Notes under the pieces: model-generated | Seen by the model: only the letters and a program-made list of their open reading frames with translations | Databases searched by the model: none | What the model was told of the DNA's origin: nothing | Assembly (NCBI RefSeq): GCF_003013395.1 | Contig: NZ_PXZM01000029.1 | Span: 1 to 64,000, forward strand | Source: Brevibacillus fortis | GTDB lineage: Bacteria; Bacillota; Bacilli; Brevibacillales; Brevibacillaceae | Direction of reading: 5' to 3' | DNA: 64,000 nucleotides | Made by a program: the position numbers and the translations under genes | Shown here: piece after piece, positions 55,007 through 63,986 of the stretch | How the letters are laid out: every line of letters begins with the position of its first letter | Numbering within the stretch: the first letter of the stretch is position 1

Positions 55007-56935
55007 CTAATTGGTCAATTTGTCACCAAGGTATATGCGAATTTTTCCGCCCTCATCAATTTTTACTCCAGGTGCAGGGGACTGCTGGATGACGTACTGA
55101 CCTTTACCTGAAACGACTAGCGGCAGAGTATCATACGTTGTCACTACTTCTCTCATGGATTGTCCGACCATGTTTGGCACTTCGATTGGCGCCCTTTCTC
55201 CAAGAGCTTTGTTAATTTCCTTGGGGATGCCATCTTTTCGTTTGGGTACATTCAAATGTTGAAGGGAAGATTCCATAATACTTTTTACACTCGGGGCAGC
55301 GATTAATCCACCAAACGCCAGTGCTTTCGGATTGTCTACAGCGAAGTAAACAACGATCTGCGGATCATCAGCTGGCGCAAAGCCGATAAATGACACGATG
55401 TATTCCCCATCGACGTAACGACCATTTTTTACCTTTTGCGCTGTTCCCGTCTTTCCTCCTACCCGATACCCTTCAATATATGCCTTATTACCTGTTCCTT
55501 GAGCGACCACACTTTCCAGCGCATGCCGAACTTTGGCTGAAGTCTCTTCGGTAATCACCTGTCGAACTTCTGTCGGCAAGGTTCTCGCCACGACATCGTG
55601 TGTCACACTATCCCGCCATTCTTTGGCGACAAACGGCTTCATGAGCTTGCCACCATTGATAGTGGCTGAGACTGCAGCCATTTGTTGAATCGGCGTTACC
55701 GATACCCCTTGACCGAAAGAAGTCGTCCCCAGCTCTACGGGTCCCACTTTTTTCAAGTTGAATAGCAGCCCGTTTTCTTCGCCAATCAAATCGATCCCTG
55801 TCTTTTGTCCAAAGCCAAATTTTTTGATGTAGTCAAAAAGTCGTTCTTTTTGCAGTCGCTGGCCCATCGTAACAAAGCCAGGGTTACAAGAATTCTCAAC
55901 CACTTCCAACATCGTTTCCTGTCCATGCCCCTGCCGCTTCCAGCATCGCAATCGCTTACCTGCCACGTTGATGAATCCTGGATCGTAAAAGCCCTCGTTC
56001 AGATTGATGACACCTTCATTTAAAGCGGCTGCCAGGGTCACAATCTTGAAAGTGGAACCAGGCTCGTATGTTTTCCAAATTGGGAGATTTCGATTGTACA
56101 CCTCTGAAGGATAGTCCCTATACTCATCCGGTTGAAAAGTCGGCCGGCTGCCCATCCCCAATATTTCCCCTGTCTTCGGATTCATGGCGATAGCCAGAAC
56201 ATCATCAGGCTGATAAGCAACCACCGCCTGATCCAGCTCGCGTTCGATAAACGATTGGATGGTGCTATCGAGTGTTAAATACATGTCCATGCCATTTACG
56301 GGTGCGACGTAGTCTTCAGTTCCACCTGGCAGTACACGTCCTTTGGCATCGGACGGAAACGAGATATGGCCATCGGTACCCATCAAAAAGGGATCGTAAA
56401 TTTTTTCTAGCCCTGTCAACCCTTGATTATCAATGCCTGTGAAGCCAAGAATATGGGCAGCCATACTTCCGTTCGGGTAAAAACGCTTCGTATCCCCTGC
56501 TAAGTATATACCTGGCAAGTTCAGTTCTTGTATTTTTCTCGCCTTTTCAAGAGACAGTTTTCTTCCGCCTGGAATCTGGTTGTTGCTCATTTCTTTTTTC
56601 GTAATGGCACGAAATACATCTTCTTCTTTTTGCTCCAAAATGATGGCGAGCTGTCTCGCTGTTTCTCTAGGGTCCTTGATCTGCGCCCCTACCGATACCA
56701 GTGTCGGGACGGTCATATTCGTCACGAGCTCATTGCCGCTTCTGTCTAGAATGCGACCGCGATTGGGTTGAAATTTAATTTCCCGTTTGAGCAGTTCATC
56801 TGACATTTGCGAGAGTTTCGGGCCTTCTATCAATTGAACATAACCCAATCGGGTGACAAGCGCCGAATACAGAACCACTCCTACAATCAAGATGATAAAA
56901 ATCCGACGGCGTACAGTAGCATTGGATACCCGCAA
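55007..56935 (-). CDS. spoVD: Sporulation-specific penicillin-binding protein SpoVD
   Basis: 642 residues from TTG 56935, GGGGGG 7 nt upstream. An N-terminal membrane helix (about 9-28), the PBP dimerisation domain, and a class B transpeptidase with YEPGSTFKIV (Ser of SxxK), ENSCNPG (SxN) and GGKTGTAQK. One C-terminal PASTA domain (last 60 residues) supports the SpoVD rather than PbpB assignment. Works with SpoVE on spore cortex. Its ribosome-binding site is inside a strong hairpin (56940-56991). Confidence 0.93.
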   Translation of the reverse strand: MRVSNATVRRRIFIILIVGVVLYSALVTRLGYVQLIEGPKLSQMSDELLKREIKFQPNRGRILDRSGNELVTNMTVPTLVSVGAQIKDPRETARQLAIILEQKEEDVFRAITKKEMSNNQIPGGRKLSLEKARKIQELNLPGIYLAGDTKRFYPNGSMAAHILGFTGIDNQGLTGLEKIYDPFLMGTDGHISFPSDAKGRVLPGGTEDYVAPVNGMDMYLTLDSTIQSFIERELDQAVVAYQPDDVLAIAMNPKTGEILGMGSRPTFQPDEYRDYPSEVYNRNLPIWKTYEPGSTFKIVTLAAALNEGVINLNEGFYDPGFINVAGKRLRCWKRQGHGQETMLEVVENSCNPGFVTMGQRLQKERLFDYIKKFGFGQKTGIDLIGEENGLLFNLKKVGPVELGTTSFGQGVSVTPIQQMAAVSATINGGKLMKPFVAKEWRDSVTHDVVARTLPTEVRQVITEETSAKVRHALESVVAQGTGNKAYIEGYRVGGKTGTAQKVKNGRYVDGEYIVSFIGFAPADDPQIVVYFAVDNPKALAFGGLIAAPSVKSIMESSLQHLNVPKRKDGIPKEINKALGERAPIEVPNMVGQSMREVVTTYDTLPLVVSGKGQYVIQQSPAPGVKIDEGGKIRIYLGDKLTN

Positions 56936-56939
56936 AGCG

Positions 56940-56991
56940 AGTCCCCCCTCAAATAGGTTGTCTCTTCTTAACCTTATTCGCAGGGGGGACT
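56940..56991 (-). promoter_or_regulatory. Hairpin sequestering the spoVD ribosome-binding site
   Basis: AGTCCCCCC (56991-56983) pairs with GGGGGGACT (56948-56940), 9 bp, extended by AATA/TATT and GGTT/AACC inside. The 3' arm contains the SD of spoVD, so the fold would block ribosomes. No T-run follows, so it is not a normal terminator. Confidence 0.65.
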
Positions 56992-57017
56992 AGTTAGAAC
57001 TATGGAGTTGTTGGTGT

Positions 57018-59477
57018 TTACGTTGTTTGATCCGTTGGTTTGTCAGCAGGAGGTGCCTGTCCAGATGCTGGCGGCTGTGCTGCTCCACCTTGCCCAGTTT
57101 GCTGACCGGAAGATGGCGGAGCCGGATTATTTCCACCTGTTGGATTTGTGGTAGTATTCGGCGTCACATTGTTTGCGTTCGTTGTAGCAGGCACTATACC
57201 GCCCTCCTGACCTGGTGGTGGTGGTGCCGGCACAGGTGGTTCCGATACGGATTGTAGCGTCACCTGAAGCAGCTCTGTACCCTGGAGCACCGTTCCCGGA
57301 GGAATACTTTGTTGCGTGACGAAGCCAGTTCCAGTCGATTTCATTTCGAGATTGATCAAGGAGCTGAACTCCATGACGTCCCGCAATGATTTTCCTTTGA
57401 AGTCAGGCATTTTTGTTCCTTTGACCCTGTCCGTTACAAGGATGATCTGTTCACCCGGAATAACCTGATCATAGGCTTCCGGGTACTGTTTGACGATTTT
57501 CGTGCCTGTCCCAGCTACCGTAACCGTCAAACCGTCCTGCTTCGCCCGCAATTGCGCGGCTGTCGTAGACATCGCTTCAAACTTGGGCAATGTCTTCGGT
57601 GTAGCAGATGAGGATGCCAGTGCTGCCTGGGCTTCTTTCTTCGGCGTCGCCTTTCCAATCTGTGTATTCTTGACTACCGACAAATCAGGCTGCTGCTGCA
57701 AATATTGCAGGCTGCGTTCCATAATGGATGTAAACATTGGAGCGAGCATCATTTTCCCCCACAATGCATACCATGCATCTGTTTGCGGATCATCAATGAC
57801 GACATAAACCAACAGCTTTGGATTATCTTTTGGCGCAAAACCGATGAAGGAAACAACGTAACGGCCATCCATAATTTTCCCTGTGTTGGGATCATATTTT
57901 TGTGCAGTTCCCGTCTTTCCTGCTACTTGGTACCCTTCGATCTGATATTGTAAACCCGTCCCGGGTTTCTCTGAGACAACCTTACCCAAAATGTCTCGTG
58001 TCTGTTTCGCAGTCGCTTCACTTACAACCCGCTCCACAACCTCACGTTGCGTGCGATTGACGACTGCTTCCGTGTGAGGATCGCGCATTTCTTTTAAAAT
58101 ATGTGGTTTAAGGAGCTCTCCTCCATTCGCGATCGCCCCTACAGCGGCAACCTGCTGGATCGCCGTGACCGTCGCTGCTTGTCCATACGTTGTTGCAGCC
58201 CAGTCACGCGGTGATCGAGGTTTTTCCAGGTTGATCAGACTTCCTTTTTTCTCGTAGGGAAGCTCAATTCCGGTTACTTCACCCATCCCGAATTTTTTGA
58301 AGTATTTCTTTAGACCTTCCAGCTTCAACCGTTCATAACCCAACTTCGCGAACAATACGTTACTGGATCGCTGAACCCCTTCCAAAAAGGTGATGGTTCC
58401 CCAACCGGCACCATTGTTGTGGTCGCGGATCGGAATCTGCCCCTTGATGGTATAAGCACCTGATTGATAGGTTTCAGTCGGACTAAACATCTTTTCTTCA
58501 ATCGCTGCCGCCAGCGTAATAATCTTAAAGGTAGAGCCCGGCTCAAACATCGTAGTGACAGCATGGTTATTGTAATTTTCAATCCCGTTGTAGTACGTAT
58601 TCGGATTGAACTGCGAGCGATTGCCCATGGCCAGAACCTCACCGCTTTGCGGGTCGGCTACAATGACCGTCATGCCCTGCGGCTTGTACTGCTGTTCCAC
58701 CTTATCAAGCGCTTGTTCTACATAATTCTGGATTTGCCGATCAATGGTGAGATATACATCTAAGCCGTCTTTTGCAGGAATGTACTCCCCTTCTCCGTCT
58801 GGAAGCTGGTAGCCAGCACGATCCCTCTGGTAGGCAATATGTCCCTTTTCGCCAGCCAATTCTTTATTCAATTGCAGCTCGATCCCCATTTTCGGTTCAT
58901 CATACAAATCAAGATAGCCGATCACATGGGAAGCGAAGGCGTTATTCGGATAAATTCGGCGAGTCGTTTCAGTCAAGTAGATGCCTGGGAGCTGGTTCTT
59001 TTTGACTTGCTCTCCACTAGGAAGCTTCGGATATTGCAAGGCGAGGATTCGATTCCTCTGCTCTTCACTGATCTTTTGCCCGTAACGCCCCAATTCCACG
59101 ACTTTGTTCGGCTTGGTCAAATTCTTCACCAATTCTGGAACAGGCGCATTCAAAATAGGAGCCAGCATATTCGCTGTGTAGTAAGGATCTTTCACCACAT
59201 CTTCGTCTCTCTCATCGCGCGGCTTCAGTTTTGCGTTTACCGTGTATGCCTTACCGTCATACGCTAAAATCTCGCCGTTTCGATCATAGATCGCTCCACG
59301 CTTCGGCTTCAAAACATGCTCCCTGTCCCACTGCTTTTGTGCCGTTTCCATGATTCTGGCAGCCTCTGCAGTTTGGATCCAATAAATTCGAAAGCTCAGC
59401 GTCGAAAAGATCAAGATCAGGCATAAGGCTACCACGAGAATACGCCAATTTACTTTTCGTTTCCATTCCATCTCCAT
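57018..59477 (-). CDS. pbpB: Division penicillin-binding protein PbpB (FtsI-like, PASTA)
   Basis: 819 residues, longer than usual. An N-terminal membrane helix (about 12-33), dimerisation domain, and transpeptidase with FEPGSTFKII, SSN and AGKTGTAQK. Two PASTA domains follow (about 625-750), then a Pro/Gly/Asn/Gln/Thr-rich tail of some 65 residues, unusual for the family. It crosslinks septal peptidoglycan. Start ATG 59477, with ATG 59471 also possible (GGAG at -4 or -10). Confidence 0.95.
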   Translation of the reverse strand: MEMEWKRKVNWRILVVALCLILIFSTLSFRIYWIQTAEAARIMETAQKQWDREHVLKPKRGAIYDRNGEILAYDGKAYTVNAKLKPRDERDEDVVKDPYYTANMLAPILNAPVPELVKNLTKPNKVVELGRYGQKISEEQRNRILALQYPKLPSGEQVKKNQLPGIYLTETTRRIYPNNAFASHVIGYLDLYDEPKMGIELQLNKELAGEKGHIAYQRDRAGYQLPDGEGEYIPAKDGLDVYLTIDRQIQNYVEQALDKVEQQYKPQGMTVIVADPQSGEVLAMGNRSQFNPNTYYNGIENYNNHAVTTMFEPGSTFKIITLAAAIEEKMFSPTETYQSGAYTIKGQIPIRDHNNGAGWGTITFLEGVQRSSNVLFAKLGYERLKLEGLKKYFKKFGMGEVTGIELPYEKKGSLINLEKPRSPRDWAATTYGQAATVTAIQQVAAVGAIANGGELLKPHILKEMRDPHTEAVVNRTQREVVERVVSEATAKQTRDILGKVVSEKPGTGLQYQIEGYQVAGKTGTAQKYDPNTGKIMDGRYVVSFIGFAPKDNPKLLVYVVIDDPQTDAWYALWGKMMLAPMFTSIMERSLQYLQQQPDLSVVKNTQIGKATPKKEAQAALASSSATPKTLPKFEAMSTTAAQLRAKQDGLTVTVAGTGTKIVKQYPEAYDQVIPGEQIILVTDRVKGTKMPDFKGKSLRDVMEFSSLINLEMKSTGTGFVTQQSIPPGTVLQGTELLQVTLQSVSEPPVPAPPPPGQEGGIVPATTNANNVTPNTTTNPTGGNNPAPPSSGQQTGQGGAAQPPASGQAPPADKPTDQTT

Positions 59478-59578
59478 TCAACTCCGTCGCATCAAAGATC
59501 GCCCGCCTCCCAAGAAAGGCTGATGGGGGAGACGAGCGCAACCTAGCCGAGTCAGGAGCAGTCTCGGGCCCAGCTAAG

Positions 59579-59613
59579 AAAAAATGTTACCGCACATGAG
59601 AGCAGTAACATTT
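59579..59613 (-). terminator. Terminator or attenuator between ftsL and pbpB
   Basis: AAATGTTACTGC pairs with GCGGTAACATTT (12 bp, one G-U) across an 8-nt loop, starting in the ftsL stop codon, followed by six Ts in total (59584-59579). It lies inside the dcw operon, so read-through must occur for pbpB and later genes, unless a second promoter exists in 59478-59578. Confidence 0.7.
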
Positions 59614-60025
59614 AAGGTTGTTTTGGCTGTGATTGTGGTAGAGAACTCGCCTGTACTTCTGGTTTCCCAATCGTATGTACTGCTCCCGGATTGTATACCA
59701 TCCCCTGCTTCTCTGCTTCTTTTTGCAGGCGATCCCGGTTGGTCATTTGCTCAATCTGCAATTTCAGCGTTGCATTTTTTTCTGTCGTTATACGATTTTC
59801 ATGTTTGGTACTTTGGATTTCGTAATTCAACTGGGAAATTTGCGAGTAGCGGACACCCACTAGACCCAAGCCGACGACGGTTAACGAGATAAATAAGAGA
59901 TACAGCAATTTTTCTCCGGTCGGAATCGTTGGCTTGATTCGAACCGTACGCTTTGTTGTTTTCGTTACAGAGCGGGATTGTTGTTCCAACTCCATAGCTA
60001 GATTTCCTCGGTAGTAATAACTCAT
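59612..60025 (-). CDS. ftsL: Cell division protein FtsL
   Basis: 137 residues. Short cytoplasmic head, one membrane helix (about 35-58), and a leucine-zipper-like coiled coil outside (60-110). The sequence is poorly conserved, so position between rsmH and pbpB plus topology support the call. SD AAAGGGGAGG before the ATG. Forms the FtsL-DivIC-DivIB complex. Confidence 0.85.
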   Translation of the reverse strand: MSYYYRGNLAMELEQQSRSVTKTTKRTVRIKPTIPTGEKLLYLLFISLTVVGLGLVGVRYSQISQLNYEIQSTKHENRITTEKNATLKLQIEQMTNRDRLQKEAEKQGMVYNPGAVHTIGKPEVQASSLPQSQPKQP

Positions 60026-60058
60026 CGCTTCTCCCTCCCCTTTCTCGTCGCTTCCGGT

Positions 60059-60994
60059 CTACAGCTTCTCCGCTACCCGTAGTTTAGCTGATCGTGCACG
60101 ATTGTTTGCTTCCAATTCTTCTTCTGATGGCAAAATCGGCTTCTTTGTAATCACTTTTACCACAGCTTTATTTCCGCATGTGCAAATTGGAAAAGCTGGC
60201 GGGCATGTGCACCCTTTTGCAAAGTCTTGATAAATTTGTTTGCAGATTCTGTCCTCTAGTGAATGAAACGTGATGACGCTTACCCGACCTTCTGGATTCA
60301 AAACAGTAATAGCATCGACGACAGCTTCTTTGAATGCATCCAGCTCATCATTGACTGCGATCCGAATCGCCTGAAATGTACGCTTCGCCGGATGGGGTCC
60401 GGTACGGCGCGCAGCGGCAGGAATTCCTTCCTTAATCAATTCAACCAGCTCGCCTGTTGTTTGGATCGGCTGCTTCTTGCGTTGTTGAACGATTTGCCGG
60501 GCAATTCGCCGGGAAAATTTCTCTTCTCCGTACAGCCAAATGATCTTGGCAATCTCTTCTTCTTCCCACTCATTGATAATGTCATAGGCTGACAACGGCG
60601 CCTGTTGGTCCATTCTCATATCCAGAGGCGCATCAGCATTGTAGCTGAAGCCACGCTCTCCCTCATCCAACTGTGGAGAGGATACCCCAAGGTCAAACAA
60701 AATCCCGTCTACGCCAGTCAAACCTAAATCACTCACAATGTCTTTGATATGGCGAAAGTTACTCTTTACCAGCGTAACTCTATCCATATAGGAAGCGAGT
60801 CTTTCGCGGGCATTGTCCAGCGCCCAGTCATCCTGATCAATGGCGATAAGTCGACCACCCTCAGTTAGCTTGGAAGCAATCAGACTGCTATGCCCAGCTC
60901 CACCGAGTGTACAATCTACATAAATGCCTCCAGGACGAATATTTAGCCCTGCGACAGCCTCTTCCATCAAAACCGTTACGTGATGAAACGACAA
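60059..60994 (-). CDS. rsmH: 16S rRNA (cytosine(1402)-N(4))-methyltransferase
   Basis: 311 residues from TTG 60994, AGGAG 8 nt upstream. A GTG at 61003 lies inside that SD and is rejected. SAM-binding [16 protein letters not shown] and [18 protein letters not shown]. The C-terminal [14 protein letters not shown] and a Cys-rich [19 protein letters not shown] follow. Methylates the ribosomal decoding site. Confidence 0.96.
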   Translation of the reverse strand: MSFHHVTVLMEEAVAGLNIRPGGIYVDCTLGGAGHSSLIASKLTEGGRLIAIDQDDWALDNARERLASYMDRVTLVKSNFRHIKDIVSDLGLTGVDGILFDLGVSSPQLDEGERGFSYNADAPLDMRMDQQAPLSAYDIINEWEEEEIAKIIWLYGEEKFSRRIARQIVQQRKKQPIQTTGELVELIKEGIPAAARRTGPHPAKRTFQAIRIAVNDELDAFKEAVVDAITVLNPEGRVSVITFHSLEDRICKQIYQDFAKGCTCPPAFPICTCGNKAVVKVITKKPILPSEEELEANNRARSAKLRVAEKL

Positions 60995-61020
60995 TGTCGT
61001 CACTCCTGTTCTTCTCGCTG

Positions 61021-61452
61021 CTACAAATTAAAATCAACCAGTTTTTCGGCAATTTCTCCAAAAGAGCCTTCTGACTGAGCAAAATAATCTTCCCAGCGTT
61101 CCTTGCTCCATACCTCTACACGGTTTGACACCCCGATGATCACACATTCTTTTTGCATGCCTGCATGTTCACGTAAGTTGGGTGGTATGTTTACCCTTCC
61201 CTGCTTGTCCCACTCGCATTCGGTGGCACCTGAAAAGAAAAATCGTGTAAATGCTCGAGCATCTGCTTTTGTAAATGGGAGAGACTTGAGTCTTTCCTCT
61301 AATTGCTTCCACTCATCTTGCGGATAAGCAAACAAACATTGGTCCAGTCCTCGGGTAATCACAAAGGAAGTGCCAAGCCCTTCACGGAATTTGGCTGGGA
61401 TCGTCAGGCGGCCTTTTTCGTCGATGCTGTGCTGATATTCCCCCATGAACAC
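61021..61452 (-). CDS. mraZ: Transcriptional regulator MraZ
   Basis: 143 residues from GTG 61452, the same length as B. subtilis MraZ. ATG at 61446 is an alternative. Two AbrB-like swapped-hairpin domains: [20 protein letters not shown] and [21 protein letters not shown]. MraZ rings bind direct repeats at the operon promoter and repress the dcw genes. Such repeats are present just upstream. Confidence 0.97.
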   Translation of the reverse strand: MFMGEYQHSIDEKGRLTIPAKFREGLGTSFVITRGLDQCLFAYPQDEWKQLEERLKSLPFTKADARAFTRFFFSGATECEWDKQGRVNIPPNLREHAGMQKECVIIGVSNRVEVWSKERWEDYFAQSEGSFGEIAEKLVDFNL

Positions 61453-61461
61453 GCCCTAGTC

Positions 61462-61507
61462 CCCCACTTTCCTGTCGGTTAGCTCCACTTTCCCCCACTT
61501 TTCCCCA
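61462..61507 (-). promoter_or_regulatory. MraZ-binding repeats
   Basis: On the minus strand TGGGG (complement 61503-61507), TGGGG (61493-61497) and TGGAG (61483-61487) stand exactly 10 bp apart, matching MraZ TGGGN-N5 repeats. A fourth TGGGG (61462-61466) lies 21 bp further and overlaps the mraZ SD. Confidence 0.8.
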
Positions 61508-61524
61508 CCTGGTACCTATTTGTT

Positions 61525-61553
61525 ATTATAAAAAAAAATCCTGCGTTTGTATG
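61525..61553 (-). promoter_or_regulatory. Candidate mra operon promoter
   Basis: TATAAT (complement 61525-61530) with a weak -35 CATACA (complement 61548-61553) at 17 bp. The -35 falls in the loop of the ahcY terminator and the -10 touches its T-run, so the two elements are interlocked. MraZ repeats begin about 11 nt after the predicted start point. Confidence 0.5.
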
Positions 61554-61560
61554 CAGGATT
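61531..61560 (-). terminator. ahcY terminator
   Basis: AATCCTGC (61560-61553) pairs with GCAGGATT (61544-61537), loop of 8, then a T-run (61538-61531). It lies 44 nt after the ahcY stop. Confidence 0.9.
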
Positions 61561-61603
61561 TTTTCGTATTTTTTTTTGCCGGGAAAAGACGGGATTCGAG
61601 GGA

Positions 61604-62863
61604 CTATTCGACCCAGCTTTCCAGGTAGGATTTTTGCTCATTTGTCAATTTGTCGATTCCGATGTTCAGGGCTTCCAATTTGTACTGAGCTACCATTTGA
61701 TCCAACTCGAATGGTACGTTCAGCACTTTTTTGCCAATGTTTTTGTACTGTTCATTGACATAAGCCAAGGATACCGCTTGCAGTGCAAAGGTCATATCCA
61801 TGATTTCAGCCGGATGTCCGTCGCCAGCAGCCAGGTTCACAAGGCGGCCTTCTGCGAGCAGATACACTTTTCGACCATCAGCCAAGACAAATTCTTCAAT
61901 ATCTTTACGCACAATACGGGAGGATGTCGACATTGCATTCAAATCGACCTTGTTTACTTCGACATCGAAGTGACCCGCATTGGACAAGATTGCGCCATCT
62001 TTCATCACAGCAAAATGCTCTTTGCTGATGATGTCGCGGTTACCCGTTACCGTTACGAAGTAGTCACCGTGCTTCGCAGCTTCGAGCATTGGCATTACTT
62101 CAAATCCATCCATGTAAGCTTCTACCGCTTTGATTGGGTCGATTTCGGTTACGATTACTTTTGCGCCCAAACCTTTTGCGCGCATCGCTACACCTTTACC
62201 GCACCAGCCATAACCAGCTACGACAACAGTTTTACCCGCAACCACGAGGTTCGTTGTACGGTTGATACCATCCCATACGGATTGACCTGTACCATAGCGG
62301 TTGTCAAACAAGTATTTGCAGAATGCATCGTTTACGGCAACCATTGGGAATTCAAGCTTGCCTTCTTTTTCCAGCGCTTTCAGACGCAGAATACCTGTTG
62401 TGGTTTCTTCTGCACCACCACGTACTTGAGACAGCAGATCACGGCGCTCGCTGTGCAAAATGGTGATCAGGTCGCCACCATCATCAATGATCAGATCAGG
62501 ACGAGTTTCCAGTGTTTTGATCAGGTGCTCTTTGTACTCAGCAGGATCTGGATTGTATTTCGCAAATACGCGAATGCCGTCTTCCACCAATGCTGCGCAA
62601 ATGTCATCTTGCGTGGACAGCGGGTTGGAACCAGTAATGGTTACTTCAGCGCCACCAGCTTGAACTACTTTTGCCAGATAAGCTGTTTTCGCTTCCAAGT
62701 GCAAGGAGATCGCAACTTTCAGTCCTGCAAACGGCTTCTCTTTTTCAAAGCGATCACGAATGCGGTTCAGGACAGGCATGTGTTCTCTTACCCAATCAAT
62801 CTTCAGATGGCCGTTGTGCGCCAATGCCATATCTTTTACGATGCTTTCAGATACTGTGTTCAT
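61604..62863 (-). CDS. ahcY: Adenosylhomocysteinase
   Basis: 419 residues from ATG 62863, GGAGG 11 nt upstream. NAD-dependent hydrolysis of S-adenosylhomocysteine to adenosine and homocysteine. SLHLEAKTAYLAKVV near the N-terminus, NAD-binding VVVAGYGWCGKGVAMRAKG, SNAGHFDVEV in the catalytic centre, and the end KLTNEQKSYLESWVE. No SAM riboswitch fits into the 80 nt before it. The gene is 83 nt after the LysR gene in the same direction. Confidence 0.96.
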   Translation of the reverse strand: MNTVSESIVKDMALAHNGHLKIDWVREHMPVLNRIRDRFEKEKPFAGLKVAISLHLEAKTAYLAKVVQAGGAEVTITGSNPLSTQDDICAALVEDGIRVFAKYNPDPAEYKEHLIKTLETRPDLIIDDGGDLITILHSERRDLLSQVRGGAEETTTGILRLKALEKEGKLEFPMVAVNDAFCKYLFDNRYGTGQSVWDGINRTTNLVVAGKTVVVAGYGWCGKGVAMRAKGLGAKVIVTEIDPIKAVEAYMDGFEVMPMLEAAKHGDYFVTVTGNRDIISKEHFAVMKDGAILSNAGHFDVEVNKVDLNAMSTSSRIVRKDIEEFVLADGRKVYLLAEGRLVNLAAGDGHPAEIMDMTFALQAVSLAYVNEQYKNIGKKVLNVPFELDQMVAQYKLEALNIGIDKLTNEQKSYLESWVE

Positions 62864-62946
62864 GTACGGATGGACCTCCTTTTGTCTCATAAAGCAACCT
62901 TGTCTATCATATCATACGCAAGTTCAACCATCATCAGTTTTTCCAA

Positions 62947-63876
62947 TTATTTTCCTATTAACGGCAATTTACGCTCTGCGGTTTCTACCATAAGTAGCTC
63001 CAAAAAGCGTAACAAAGCCTGTGGCATCCATTTCTTTTTATGGTAGACCAGCTGTCGGAAAACACGGATATCCGGATGGGAAAACGGGAGTATAACTAGT
63101 GTACCATTTTTCACTTCTTCTTGTACGACAATTTTCGGAAGTAACGCAATTCCTAAATCATAGGCTACACATTGTTTTATCGCTTCCAGACTACCAAATT
63201 CAAAAGAAGATTCCACGGTGGCTCCTGCTTCACGCAACACCGATTCCATCATCCCTCGGTAACTGCATCCCTTTTCCGTAAAAATCCAGGTTTCCCCGGT
63301 AAAATCGTGAGTTTCTACCTTCTCTTTTTTCACAAGCGAATGGGTAGGCGCTGCAACAACAACTAGTTTTTCCTCACCTAAAACGACATTTGTCAGCTCA
63401 GTTTGATCTTGGAGCCAATCGAGCACAAAGGCGAAGTCGAACTTCCCTTCCTTTACCCCCTGTCTCAAGTCTTGGCAAATGCCCGGTGCAAGCATGATCC
63501 GCATACGCGGCTGCTCCAAGCGAAATTTTTGCAAATAGGGTGGTAAGTAAAAGGCTGCCAGTGACTCCACTGTTCCGATACTCAGTGTTCCTGCAAGATG
63601 TGCTTGTTCTGACAGATTGGCTTTCGCTTCATCTAATACAGCTTGCAGCTGCTCGCTGTAGCCGAGAAGCACTTCACCTGCGTGGGTTAGCCTGATTTTT
63701 TTGCCCCAACGCTCAAATAGGCTGACACCGAACTCCGATTCCAGATTTTGAATTTGGGTTGTCACACTGGATTGCGCGTAGCCTAAAATTTCTGCTGCAC
63801 GCGTAAAGCTCTGGCACTTTGCTACTTCTCGGAATGTTTGCAAATAACGAGTATCCAGATTTCTCCCTCTTTTCAT
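62947..63876 (-). CDS. LysR family transcriptional regulator
   Basis: 309 residues from ATG 63876. HTH at about 20-40 (QSFTRAAEILGYAQSSVTTQ), and periplasmic-binding-like effector domain after residue 95 (SIGTVESLAAFYLPPYL). No SD precedes the ATG, but GAGGGAG lies 4 nt before an in-frame CTG at 63858, where the protein would start LDTRYLQTF, the usual LysR N-terminus. It is divergent from the gene at the right edge, its probable target. Confidence 0.88.
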   Translation of the reverse strand: MKRGRNLDTRYLQTFREVAKCQSFTRAAEILGYAQSSVTTQIQNLESEFGVSLFERWGKKIRLTHAGEVLLGYSEQLQAVLDEAKANLSEQAHLAGTLSIGTVESLAAFYLPPYLQKFRLEQPRMRIMLAPGICQDLRQGVKEGKFDFAFVLDWLQDQTELTNVVLGEEKLVVVAAPTHSLVKKEKVETHDFTGETWIFTEKGCSYRGMMESVLREAGATVESSFEFGSLEAIKQCVAYDLGIALLPKIVVQEEVKNGTLVILPFSHPDIRVFRQLVYHKKKWMPQALLRFLELLMVETAERKLPLIGK

Positions 63877-63894
63877 CGAAAAAATCGATTTCAA

Positions 63895-63914
63895 TTATCT
63901 AATATTATAGATAA
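63895..63914. promoter_or_regulatory. Inverted repeat, candidate LysR operator
   Basis: TTATCTA and TAGATAA arms, perfect over 7 bp with a 6-nt spacer, between the divergent LysR gene and the edge gene, where LysR autoregulatory sites normally lie. Confidence 0.5.
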
Positions 63915-63986
63915 CTCCGATAATTAAGTCTATGCTACACTTCAGTTACCAACGACAAGGTAAGTAAAAAAGTGAGGGATCTACCT

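Noticed and set aside
62864..62946. SAM or SAH riboswitch before ahcY
   Set aside because: Only about 80 nt of spacer and no conserved core motif.
61547..63046. 499-codon plus-strand frame opposite ahcY
   Set aside because: Antisense shadow produced by strong codon bias of ahcY; no SD and begins in the terminator.
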